From: Streptomyces sennicomposti
GTDB lineage: Bacteria; Actinomycetota; Actinomycetes; Streptomycetales; Streptomycetaceae
Assembly: GCF_019890635.1 (NCBI RefSeq)
Contig: NZ_JAIOAB010000034.1
Location: 1 to 64,000 of the forward strand
Direction of reading: 5' to 3'
Length of the DNA: 64,000 nucleotides
The position numbers and the translations under genes are program-made. Below the pieces are notes generated by a model, which searched no databases, was not told where the DNA came from, and saw nothing but the letters and a program-made list of their open reading frames with translations. Numbering within the stretch: position 1 is the first letter of the stretch; the number at the start of each line of letters is the position of its first letter. Below are positions 25,106-33,500 of the stretch, in pieces.

Positions 25106-26806
25106 ATGGTTCAGACCAAAGTTCGAAGTGTGCGATTCGGGACTTCGGGAGACGCGATCCGGGGCCCTGAGTCGTGGACGCGTCGGCCGGGGACGGGAGT
25201 TGAGGCAGGGGTGGGGAGCGAAGCCGAGGCGGGAGCGGGCTCCGGGACCGGGACCGGTGGTGCGGGGGACGGGCCCCGGGCGGGGTCCGGGTCCGGGGCG
25301 GGGAAGGACCCCGGAGGGGGGTCCGGGGCGGTGCCCGGATCCGGGGCGGAGCGCCTGGAAGACGTGGGCGGCGCAGGCGGTGTGGGCGGTGTGCGGCGGC
25401 GGCCGGTCTGGTCACGGGACTTCGGGCTGTTCTTCGTCGCGCGGGCCGTCGCCCGGCTCGGCGACACCATGCTGCCCGTCGCCCTCGCGGCGGGCCTGCT
25501 CCAGCACGGGTACGGCGCGGGCGCGGTCGGCCTCGCCATGGCCTCCACGGCGGCGGCCTTCGCCGGCCTGGTGGTCTTCGGCGGGGTGATCGCCGACCGG
25601 TTCAGCACCCGCAAGCTGATGATCGGCGCCGACCTGGTGCGGCTCGGCACCCAGGCCCTGGCCGCCGTGCTCTTCTACTCCGGCCATGTGGTGCTGTGGG
25701 AGATCTGCGTCATCGGCTTCGCCAACGGCGTGGCCGGCGCGGTGTTCCAGCCCGGCGTGGCCAGCACGGTGCCCCGGCTCGCCGCCGACATCCAGGGCGC
25801 CAACGGGGCGATACGCATCGCCGAGTCGGCGGCCCAGCTCGCGGGCCCGGCCGTCGCCGGTCTCCTCGTCGGCTTCGCCTCGCCCGGCGGGGTCTTCGCC
25901 GCCCACGCCGCGACGTACGCGGTCAGCGCCCTGTGCCTGCTGCTGCTCAGGCTGCCCGCGACGGCGCCCGGAGCCGGCGGGGCCGGCGGGGCGGGCCACG
26001 GTACGGGCGCGTCGGGCGCCTTCCGGGCCGATCTGGTCGAGGGCTGGCGGGAGTTCCGGGCGCGGCAGTGGCTGTGGGGCGTGATCGCCGTCTGGTGCCT
26101 CTACATGATCGCCGTGTGGGGGCCGACCGTCCCGCTGGTGGCCACGGAGGTGGTCCAGCAGCACGGCCCGCGCGCCTACGGCCTGGTCAACTCCGCCCTG
26201 GGCGCGGGCACCGTCGTCGGCGGCTTCCTGGCGCTGCGGCTGCGGCCCCGCCGGATGCTGCGGGCGGGCGCGTTCGCGCTGTTCGCCTTCGTCTGGTTCC
26301 CGGCGGCCGTCGGAGCGGGCCTCGGCGTGGGCGCGATGGCCGCGGGGGCGGCCGTGGCCGGGGCGGGCATGTCCTTCTGGGGCGTGATGTGGGCGACCAG
26401 CGTCCAGACCCAGGTCCCGCCCGACGTGCTCAACCGCCTGCACGCCTACGACGTGGCGGGCTCCCTGGCCATGATGCCCGTCGGCCAGGCCCTCGCCGGC
26501 CCGGCCGCCTCCGCCCTGGGCGCGGACCACGTCCTGCTGACGTCCGCCGCGATCAGCCTCGTCATACCGGTCGCCCTGCTCGCGGTCCCGGCGATACGGG
26601 GGCTGGTGCGAGCGGACGCGGTGCGTGCGGACGCGGCGAGGGCGGCGCGGGTCGCGGGGACGGGGGGTACGGAGGGCTCGGGTGCCGGGCGCCGGCCTGC
26701 CTCCGCCTCGCTCGCCGTCCCGGCCCCCTCGGGCCGCCGCGACCGCCGTCCCGCGCCCTCAGGCGGCGGTCCCGCCGCCGAGGAAGCCGGAGATCCGCTC
26801 CCGTAG
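25106..26806 (+). CDS. MFS transporter with low-complexity ends
   Basis: A twelve-helix major facilitator protein of the MFS_3/enterobactin-exporter type. The core begins at WSRDFGLFFVARAVARLGDTMLPVALAAGL and includes the loop A motif GGVIADRFSTRKLM. It probably exports a small molecule. The start is uncertain: ATG 25106 gives a 90-residue Gly/Ala/Ser-rich leader coded by repeats, while GTG codons near 25379-25391 would remove it. The C-terminal 60 residues are also low-complexity and overlap the convergent transketolase gene by 48 bp. Confidence 0.8.
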   Translation: MVQTKVRSVRFGTSGDAIRGPESWTRRPGTGVEAGVGSEAEAGAGSGTGTGGAGDGPRAGSGSGAGKDPGGGSGAVPGSGAERLEDVGGAGGVGGVRRRPVWSRDFGLFFVARAVARLGDTMLPVALAAGLLQHGYGAGAVGLAMASTAAAFAGLVVFGGVIADRFSTRKLMIGADLVRLGTQALAAVLFYSGHVVLWEICVIGFANGVAGAVFQPGVASTVPRLAADIQGANGAIRIAESAAQLAGPAVAGLLVGFASPGGVFAAHAATYAVSALCLLLLRLPATAPGAGGAGGAGHGTGASGAFRADLVEGWREFRARQWLWGVIAVWCLYMIAVWGPTVPLVATEVVQQHGPRAYGLVNSALGAGTVVGGFLALRLRPRRMLRAGAFALFAFVWFPAAVGAGLGVGAMAAGAAVAGAGMSFWGVMWATSVQTQVPPDVLNRLHAYDVAGSLAMMPVGQALAGPAASALGADHVLLTSAAISLVIPVALLAVPAIRGLVRADAVRADAARAARVAGTGGTEGSGAGRRPASASLAVPAPSGRRDRRPAPSGGGPAAEEAGDPLP

Positions 26807-27670
26807 GGAGCGGGCGTCGAGGCCGTGGGCGGCGGTGTGCTCGGCCACGGTGCCGTAGCGGCGCAGCTCGGCGCGGCCCACGCCCAGACCGAGGACGCGG
26901 TGCGGCACGTCGGCGAGGGCGTCGTTCGCCGCGCCGACGGACGTGCCCGCCAGGTACGGCTCCACCAGGACGACGTCCGCGCGGGCCGCCGCAGTGGCCC
27001 GGCGCAGCGCGGCCGCGTCGAAGGGCCGTACCGTCGTCGCGTACAGCACGGTCACGTCCAGGCCCTCCGTCGCGGCGAGCACCGGTTCGAGCAGGGGCCC
27101 CACGGCGACGACCACCGCGGAGCGGCCCTCGCGCACGGGCCGGAAGCCCTGGCCGTCCACCGGGCGCGCCTGGGCGTTGGACTGCGTGGACAGCCGTACG
27201 TAGACCTTGTCGTCGCCCGCGGCGACCGCGTGCCGCAGCAGCGTCTCCGCCTCGTCCGGGTGCCCGGGGACGTGGACGGTCCAGCCGTCGAGGGTGTCCA
27301 GGAGGGCGACGTCGCCGGGGGCCATGTGGGTGTAGCCGCCGGCGGGCCAGTCGTAGGAGGCGGCGGCGCTCACCAGCACCGCGCCCACGCCCTGGTGCCC
27401 GAGGTCGAGCTTGACCTGCTCGAACGGCCGCTCGACGAGGAAGCTCGCGAAGGTGTGCAGCACCGGCCGCATCCCGGTCAGGGCGAGCCCCGCGCCGACG
27501 CCCACGAGCAACTGCTCGCGGATGCCGACGTTGAGCACCCGGCCGGGATGCCGGCGCAGCGCCTCGGCGAAGCCGTCCTTGCCGATCTCGGCGAGGACGA
27601 CCGCGACCCGGGGGTCCTCGTCGAGCAGGCGGGAGACGGTGGGCGCGAGGCGGTCGCGCATGGTGTCCAT
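26759..27670 (-). CDS. Transketolase, C-terminal subunit (split enzyme)
   Basis: A 303-residue protein equal to the pyrimidine-binding and C-terminal domains of transketolase. NVGIREQLLVGVGAGLALTG carries the catalytic glutamate of the ThDP site. The N-terminal half is coded separately 115 bp upstream (27785-28492), so the two should form one thiamine-dependent enzyme moving two-carbon units between sugars or related donors. Split transketolases are often found outside the pentose-phosphate pathway proper. GGAAGGGACC lies close to the ATG. Confidence 0.9.
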   Translation of the reverse strand: MDTMRDRLAPTVSRLLDEDPRVAVVLAEIGKDGFAEALRRHPGRVLNVGIREQLLVGVGAGLALTGMRPVLHTFASFLVERPFEQVKLDLGHQGVGAVLVSAAASYDWPAGGYTHMAPGDVALLDTLDGWTVHVPGHPDEAETLLRHAVAAGDDKVYVRLSTQSNAQARPVDGQGFRPVREGRSAVVVAVGPLLEPVLAATEGLDVTVLYATTVRPFDAAALRRATAAARADVVLVEPYLAGTSVGAANDALADVPHRVLGLGVGRAELRRYGTVAEHTAAHGLDARSLRERISGFLGGGTAA

Positions 27671-27722
27671 GGGAAGGGACCCTTTCGTGCGGAAGGCTGG
27701 TGCGGGAGGCTTTTCCCCGGGG

Positions 27723-27775
27723 CTCTCGGGCCTCTCGGGCCTCTCGGGGCTCCCGGGCTCTCGGGGCGCTCGGGG
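27723..27775. repeat. 9-bp tandem repeat between transketolase halves
   Basis: Copies of a CTCTCGGGC-like unit fill the 114-bp spacer between the two transketolase genes. The repeat separates two genes that are usually adjacent or overlapping. Confidence 0.7.
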
Positions 27776-27784
27776 GAGGCGCGG

Positions 27785-28492
27785 TCAGGAGTTCTTGGGC
27801 TCCACGCGGGCGACGACCACGTGCGGCCGGCCCGGGTGCGGTGCGGTGAACGCGGCGTACAGCGCCTCGTGGTCGCGGCCGTCGACGGCGGCCGCCGACC
27901 AGCCGGCGGCCTCGAACCGGGCCGCGATGCCGCCGGGGCGGGCATGACTGGCGGAGGAGTTGTCGACCACGACGGTGTGCAGGTTCTCCAGCCCCGTGGG
28001 CCCGGCGTAGGCGATGGCTTCGTGGTTGCTGCCCTCGTCCAGCTCGGCGTCGCCGATCAGCGTCCACACCCGGGGCCCGTGCAGGCCCTGGGCGCGCAGC
28101 CCCAGGGCGGTGCCGACGGCGATCGGCAGCCCGTGCCCGAGCGAGCCGCTGCCGATCTCGGCGCCCGGCACGAGCATGCGGTCCGGGTGGTGGCCGAGCG
28201 GCGAGTCGTACGCGCCGAAGCGGGGCAGCCACTCCACGGGCAGGAAGCCCTTCGCGGCGAGGACCGCGTAGTAGGCCATCGGCCCGTGGCCCTTCGAGAG
28301 CAGGAACCGGTCCCGCTCGGGGTCCTCCCGCCGCTCGGGACGGACCCGGAGCACCCGGTCGTAGAGCACCCACAGCACGTCGAGCGTGGACGTGGCCGCG
28401 GGCCCGTGCTTCTCGTCGCCCGTCATCAGCCCCATCAGGCGGCGCAGGTCGGCGTATCCGTGGACGCGTCCGGATTCCTCGGTGATCGTCAT
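27785..28492 (-). CDS. Transketolase, N-terminal subunit (split enzyme)
   Basis: A 235-residue ThDP-diphosphate-binding half of a split transketolase: LSKGHGPMAYYAVLAAKG, GSLGHGLPIAVGTALG and the Mg-binding motif GDAELDEGSNHEA with the later VVVDNSS. It should pair with the C-terminal subunit encoded downstream. The ATG coincides with the predicted transcription start, so the message is likely leaderless. A 20-bp inverted repeat of SoxR/MerR type overlaps the promoter, implying induction by redox-active compounds or another MerR signal. Confidence 0.9.
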   Translation of the reverse strand: MTITEESGRVHGYADLRRLMGLMTGDEKHGPAATSTLDVLWVLYDRVLRVRPERREDPERDRFLLSKGHGPMAYYAVLAAKGFLPVEWLPRFGAYDSPLGHHPDRMLVPGAEIGSGSLGHGLPIAVGTALGLRAQGLHGPRVWTLIGDAELDEGSNHEAIAYAGPTGLENLHTVVVDNSSASHARPGGIAARFEAAGWSAAAVDGRDHEALYAAFTAPHPGRPHVVVARVEPKNS

Positions 28493-28498
28493 GTGCCG

Positions 28499-28529
28499 AT
28501 CGTGCTACCTCAACCAAACTTGAGGTCAA
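28499..28529 (-). promoter_or_regulatory. MerR/SoxR-type operator-promoter of the transketolase operon
   Basis: On the minus strand a TTGACC -35 box (28529-28524) and a CACGAT -10 box (28504-28499) are separated by 19 bp, the long spacer of MerR-family promoters. The spacer holds the inverted repeat ACCTCAA-N6-TTGAGGT (28507-28526), very close to the SoxR box. No MerR or SoxR gene is in the window, so the regulator acts in trans. Confidence 0.7.
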
Positions 28530-28672
28530 GGACGGTCGGTGCGCCCTCCCGGTCGGCGCGCCGGGGTGCCGGGGCGCCGTCCCGGCCGGAAAGGGGTGCG
28601 CGACCACCGACCCGAGTGCGGTATTGTTTCCCTGCGCGTTCGGCCAGGGGAAACCCCAGGTCAGACGGGCAA

Positions 28673-28746
<74 letters not shown>

Positions 28747-28765
28747 CTCGATGGAGTCGCAGGTC

Positions 28766-28799
28766 AGGGGCGGTTTCGGAGGTATCCGAAACCGCCCCT
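28766..28799 (+). terminator. Strong hairpin terminator after tRNA-Pro
   Basis: A perfect 15-bp stem (28766-28780 with 28785-28799) closes a 4-nt loop and is followed by TTGGCCATTTTT. This is a clear intrinsic terminator for the tRNA transcript. Confidence 0.9.
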
Positions 28800-28846
28800 T
28801 GGCCATTTTTGGGGACCAGGTGGGGGCCGGCGTCTCTTGACTCGTG

Positions 28847-29227
28847 TCAGCGGGTGAGGACGGTCGGTCCGGGAAGGGAACGCGGGGCGCGCAGCACACT
28901 GAGGTGTGCGGAGAGCGCCGCACCGGCGGCCGTGATCTTGTGGGTGTCCGGGCGCAGGTGGCGCTGAGTGGTTGTCAGTGAACCATGGCCGGCGATCCTG
29001 CGCAGGACGTGGAGGGGCACTCCGGCGTCGGCCACCCGGACGAGTGAGTGCCAGTCGGACAGGGCGAGAGCCCGTGGGTCGCGGAGTTCGTCCTCGGCCT
29101 GCTTGCAGAGCTTCTGCCAGCCGCCGACCCGGGCGGGGTCGACTTCGTGTGGTGTCGCACAGAGACGACAGGGTCGCCGGCGGTGAGCATCTCGCGCAGG
29201 GCCCGAGACGGTCACCTGGAAACCCAT
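28847..29227 (-). pseudogene. Degraded tyrosine-recombinase (integrase) C-terminal relic
   Basis: About 125 codons of the end of a phage/ICE-type tyrosine integrase. ADAGVPLHVLRRIAGHGSLTTTQRHLRPD matches the box II region and the tail to the stop is integrase-like. The HxxR part is replaced (ALSDWHSLV) and the catalytic tyrosine after TTTQR is histidine, so it cannot be active; the catalytic domain start and the N-terminal domains are gone. Its position 100 bp from tRNA-Pro marks an old integration event. No second copy of the tRNA 3' end was found in the window. Confidence 0.8.
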
Positions 29228-29238
29228 AGGGTTGGACC

Positions 29239-29928
29239 ATGGCGAGTGAATTCAGCGATGCCTTCCTCTGCGAGGCCGAGCGGCATGCCGCATGGGGCGC
29301 CGTCCAATTGGAGACTCTGACCGCGTTTCTGCCCGAGGGGCCCTGGACCGCCGACCTGGAGGCGTGCCGCTACCGGCAGGGAGACCTGGAACTGCGCGTG
29401 GGTGTGCTGGGGACGTACGACACTGCGGAGCAGTCCTGGATGTGGGGCTGGGCCAACCCGGGGTTGCGGGGCACCGAGGTGGTCTCCCTGGCCGCCGCCG
29501 TCGAGCGGTACGGGCGGGCGCGCGGTATCCCCGAACTGGCCGAAGCGGTCCTTGACCTGTCCGGCTTCCCCGATCCGCGCCGGGCCGCCGAGACGCTCGC
29601 CTTCACCGGCATGGGGGTGGCCGAGGCCCACGGATACATCGGCGCCCCGGCGGGGCCGGCTACTCAGGTGTACTTCCTGCCTGACGACGCCCAGGTGCCG
29701 CGCGCCGGCCTGGACGCGGTCGCCCTGCCGCGGACGCTGCTCACCGGCGCGCAGCTGATCGGGCATTCGGCTCGGCACGTCGTCAGCGGGTACTTCGACC
29801 ACCACGGCGTCCCGCACCGTAGGGAGGGCGACCGAATCGTCGCCGAACTGCCCGGCGGCGGGCCGGTCGAGGTGGCCTTCGACGCGGCCGGGCGGATCGC
29901 GCGAGTGGAGACCGGGATCCGCCCCTGA
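29239..29928 (+). CDS. DUF6882-like protein of unknown function
   Basis: A 229-residue protein with two parts. The first 120 residues resemble DUF6882-type proteins (LELRVGVLGTYDTAEQSWMWGWANPG, then YGRARGIPELAEA); the family name is from memory. A second part ends in GGPVEVAFDAAGRIARVETG, like a small beta-barrel. There are no catalytic motifs and no export signal. It sits between the integrase relic and the toxin-immunity locus and is likely island cargo. DUF6882 proteins are sometimes neighbours of polymorphic toxins, so an immunity role is possible but unproven. Confidence 0.7.
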   Translation: MASEFSDAFLCEAERHAAWGAVQLETLTAFLPEGPWTADLEACRYRQGDLELRVGVLGTYDTAEQSWMWGWANPGLRGTEVVSLAAAVERYGRARGIPELAEAVLDLSGFPDPRRAAETLAFTGMGVAEAHGYIGAPAGPATQVYFLPDDAQVPRAGLDAVALPRTLLTGAQLIGHSARHVVSGYFDHHGVPHRREGDRIVAELPGGGPVEVAFDAAGRIARVETGIRP

Positions 29929-29976
29929 GGCGGGGGTGACGGCCGCCGGCCGCCGGGACCCGCCCGCCGGCGTCCT

Positions 29977-30525
29977 TCAGTCCTCGTCGCCGAGGATCTC
30001 GTCGTTGGAGTCGAACTGATGGCTGTCGGCGGGCAGGCCGGGAAAGTACGAGCTCTCGGACTCCCCCGTCAGGACGGCCCGGAGAAAGGAGACGCACCGG
30101 GTGGCGTGGTGCTCCCACTCGGGACCGCGCCCCTCGTTGAACAGCACGGTCCACTCGTCCGGGCTCTGCCCCGGGCCGGCCAGCCAGTAGAGCATCGCTC
30201 CGCTGCCCTCGATGTAGGCCCAGGGCAGGACTCGCGTGCCCGGCCTGTCGAGTTCCGCCGGCTTCGGCTCGGTCTGCCACAGCCGGGCGAGGACCTTCTC
30301 CCGCTCGGCGAACTGCGCCACGAGGTTGTAGTCCTCGTCAGGGCACTCAGGGTCGAGCAGCCACACCGTCTCGTCGAAGACGCCGCCGCCGTAGACCTCG
30401 ATCAGTTCCTTGTAGTCCTCCGGCAACGGCGTGCCGAGCTCACGTTCGATAGCGTTCCAGTCACGGGAGCGCCGGGGACCGCTCGGCGGCACGATCTCGA
30501 TGAGCCTGGCTACAGCGGGGTGCAT
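29977..30525 (-). CDS. SMI1/KNR4-family immunity protein
   Basis: A 182-residue SMI1/KNR4 (SUKH) protein: an N-terminal helix with WNAIERELGTPLPEDYKELIEVYGGGVFDETVWLL is the family signature. SUKH proteins are the commonest immunity proteins of bacterial polymorphic toxins. It begins 26 bp after the stop of the Rhs toxin gene on the same strand, with GGAG before its ATG, exactly where the cognate immunity gene should be. It should act in the cytoplasm by binding the nuclease domain of the toxin. Confidence 0.9.
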   Translation of the reverse strand: MHPAVARLIEIVPPSGPRRSRDWNAIERELGTPLPEDYKELIEVYGGGVFDETVWLLDPECPDEDYNLVAQFAEREKVLARLWQTEPKPAELDRPGTRVLPWAYIEGSGAMLYWLAGPGQSPDEWTVLFNEGRGPEWEHHATRCVSFLRAVLTGESESSYFPGLPADSHQFDSNDEILGDED

Positions 30526-30550
30526 GAGGCGAGTGTCTCCTTGGAGGACG

Positions 30551-33500
30551 TCATATGCGTTTGGGGACGTTCAGGATAGTGACGATGTTCGTACGGCTGC
30601 CGCCTTCGTAGGGGGTGAAGGCGAATCCCTTGTCGCCTCGGGCCTCGATGGTGAGCCCCAGCGGGATGACGTCGGTGGGGTCGTTCGAGCGGTAGACGGG
30701 TGTGACGGTGTACTCGATGGTCTCACCGTGCTTGTCGACCGCTTCCCTGATCTGGTCCTCGATCTTCCGCATGACCGGCGAGTTGGCGAACCGGTGCATG
30801 GTGACGAAGTTCCGGGGGTCCCGGTTGGAGCCGCCGATCTGCGCGCCGAGCAGGTGGGTCTTGTTGAGCTTCTTGTACTTCTGGTATCCGGGCACATTCA
30901 CCCGGGGATCGGTCTTGCCGCCGGTCATGTCGGACTCGATCGTCGCCCGCATGGTGGTGGCGCGGCCCCCGGGACCGGGCGTGCCGTAGCGGACCCGGCC
31001 GCCCCACGTGACGTCGTTCTCGTCACAGGGGGTGAGGCCCAGCGGATCGGACTGCGTCTGCGGGTTGTCGACGTAGGCGAAGGGGTTCGGCGAGGGGTCC
31101 AGGCCGAGGGGGTCCGAGGTGAGGTAGCGCGCGGTCTCCGGGTCGTAGTGACGGAAGTAGTTGTGGTGCAGGCCCGTCTCGGGGTCGTAGTACTGGCCCG
31201 GGAACCTGAGCGGCGTGTAGGCGGTGGCGTCGTGATTCCAGGTCGTCGAGCCCCACAGAGTCGTGCGGGTGCGCCACGCGATCCTGCCCTCCTCGTCGAC
31301 GAGTTCGGTGGGAGTGCCGATCTGGTTGGTGACGATGGCGAAGAAACGCTGGTCGATGACGTCCTGCGGAGCGTCCGCAAGGGACTTGGTCTCCGTCTGC
31401 GCGACAGGCGACTGGCCGTCGTGGTCCCAGGTGAGCGTGACCAGTTCGGCCGCGCCGCTGACCCGGGTGGTCTGCTCCACCAGCGTGGAACCGTCCCAGA
31501 CGAACCGGGTTTCCTCGGCGACGGCGCCGTCCGCGGACAGACGTTGTTTCGCGATGCGCCGGCCGAGAGGGTCGTACAGGTACCGCCAGCAGGTGCCGTC
31601 AGGGGTGACGACGGAGACGAGCCGGTCCTCGGCGTCCCAGGCGTAACGCCAGGTGTCGGGCTTGCGAGAGAGACGTTTGACCTGCCGGAGCACGCACCGG
31701 CCGGCGGCATCGTGCTCGTAGCGCACGTTGCCGGCGCTGATCAGGCGCGTTCCGGCGTAGTCGCGCGTTCCTCGCGCCTGGCTGCCGGGGTGCTTCTCCG
31801 GCCAGGTCGCCCGCGTCTGATTGCCCGTCTCGTCGTAGGCGTAGCTCTCGCTCCACCTCCCGGCCTCGACGGCGCTGACCCGTCCCGCGCGGTCCAGGAG
31901 GAACGAGCGCCGGCCGGTGTCCCGGTCGGTGACGCCGGTCAGGAGCCCGTCATGACGGTAGGCGTAGCTGCGCTGGATCGACGGCTGCTCGGTGCCGTGG
32001 ACGGTGAGTGTCTGCCCGCTGAGGCTGCCGACGGCGTTCCACGCGAAGGCGAGGGTGAACCGGTCACCGAGGTGCCGCAGCATCTCCCGCCCCGCCGCGT
32101 CGTACTCGAAGGAGAGGGTGCGGCCCGAAAGCGACAGCCCGGCGTAGCGTCCGGCCGCGTCGTAGGAGTACGCCGTCTCGACGCCCCCGGGTGTCCTGCG
32201 CAGTGTCCGGCGCCCCGAGGAGTCGCAGGCCGTGGTGAGCGTCCGGTCGTCGATGGTCTCCGCGATGACACGCCCCACCGCGTCGTACGCGTAGGCCAGT
32301 GTCCCGTCGGGTCCCGCTGCCGAGAGGAGCCGCCCGCACGCGTCGTTGCGGAAGACGGTCCTGCGCCCGTCGACGACCTTCTCGACGAGTTGGCCGGACG
32401 CGTCGTAGTGGTAATCGACGGTCTGCCCCGCCGGGTTGATCCGCGTGGTCAGGTCGCCTGCCGCGTCGTAGCGGTACGTCGTCTCGCGCCCGTCGAAGTC
32501 GGTCTCCTTCACCAGTTGTCCGGCGGCGTCGTAGACGTACTTCCAGACGAGTCCCCGGGGGTTGAGTACCTCGGTCAGCCGGCGCTCGGTGTCGTAGCGG
32601 TACCGGTATTCCGCGCCGTCCGGGCAGACACGGGCGACCAGCAGGTCGAAGGGGCCGTGGATCAGCCGCGTACGCCCGCCGACAGCGTCGGTGTGGCCGG
32701 TGCAGTTCCCCTCTCCGTCGTACGACCAGGATTCGGTGGCGCCGTTGGCCGCGGTGCGTTCCCGCAGCCGCCCCTCGGCGTCCCACACGAGCGTGGTGGT
32801 CGCCCCGGTCGGGTCGGTGATGCGCGCCGGGCGTCCGAAGGCGTCCCGCAGATAGCGGGTGCGGTTCCCCTGCGCGTCTTCCACGACGGTGGCCAGGCCC
32901 GCCGGGTCGGTGGCGATGCGGAGGGTGTCGCCCGCGGGACCGCCGACCGTGGCGACGGCGCCCGTGGAGTGGTGGGTGAACCGGTGGATCGAGCCGTCCG
33001 GTGCGGTCAGGGCGGTGCAGTTGCCGCGTGCGTCGAAGTCCTGGACGTAGGTCGCCCCCTGCGGATCGGTGATGCGGACCGGCAGGTGCGAGGCGTTGTA
33101 GGCGACGTGGCCGCTCGTGCCGTCGGGAGCCGTGACCGAGACGAGGTCGCCCGCGTCGTCCCAGGTCCAGTGGGTGGTACGGCCCAGCGGGTCGGTGCGG
33201 GAGAGCAGGTGGTCGTGGCGGTCCCAGGTCTGGGTGGTGGTGTGCCCGAGCGGGTCGGTGATCGCGACGATCTGCCCACGCCGGTTGGCGCGGTAGATCG
33301 TGGTGTTGCCGAGCGAATCGGTGTACGCGACTGTGCTGGTGCCGTCGTCCTGGCGCTCGCCGTAGGTCAGGCGGGAGGTGAGGATGCCGTCGGTCCCGCG
33401 GGTCTCGACCACGCGTCCCTCGGCGTCGTACACGTAGGCGAACTCGGTGTCGTTGGAGTCCCGCCACCCCGTCACGCGGTGGGCGCTGTCGTAGGTGAAC

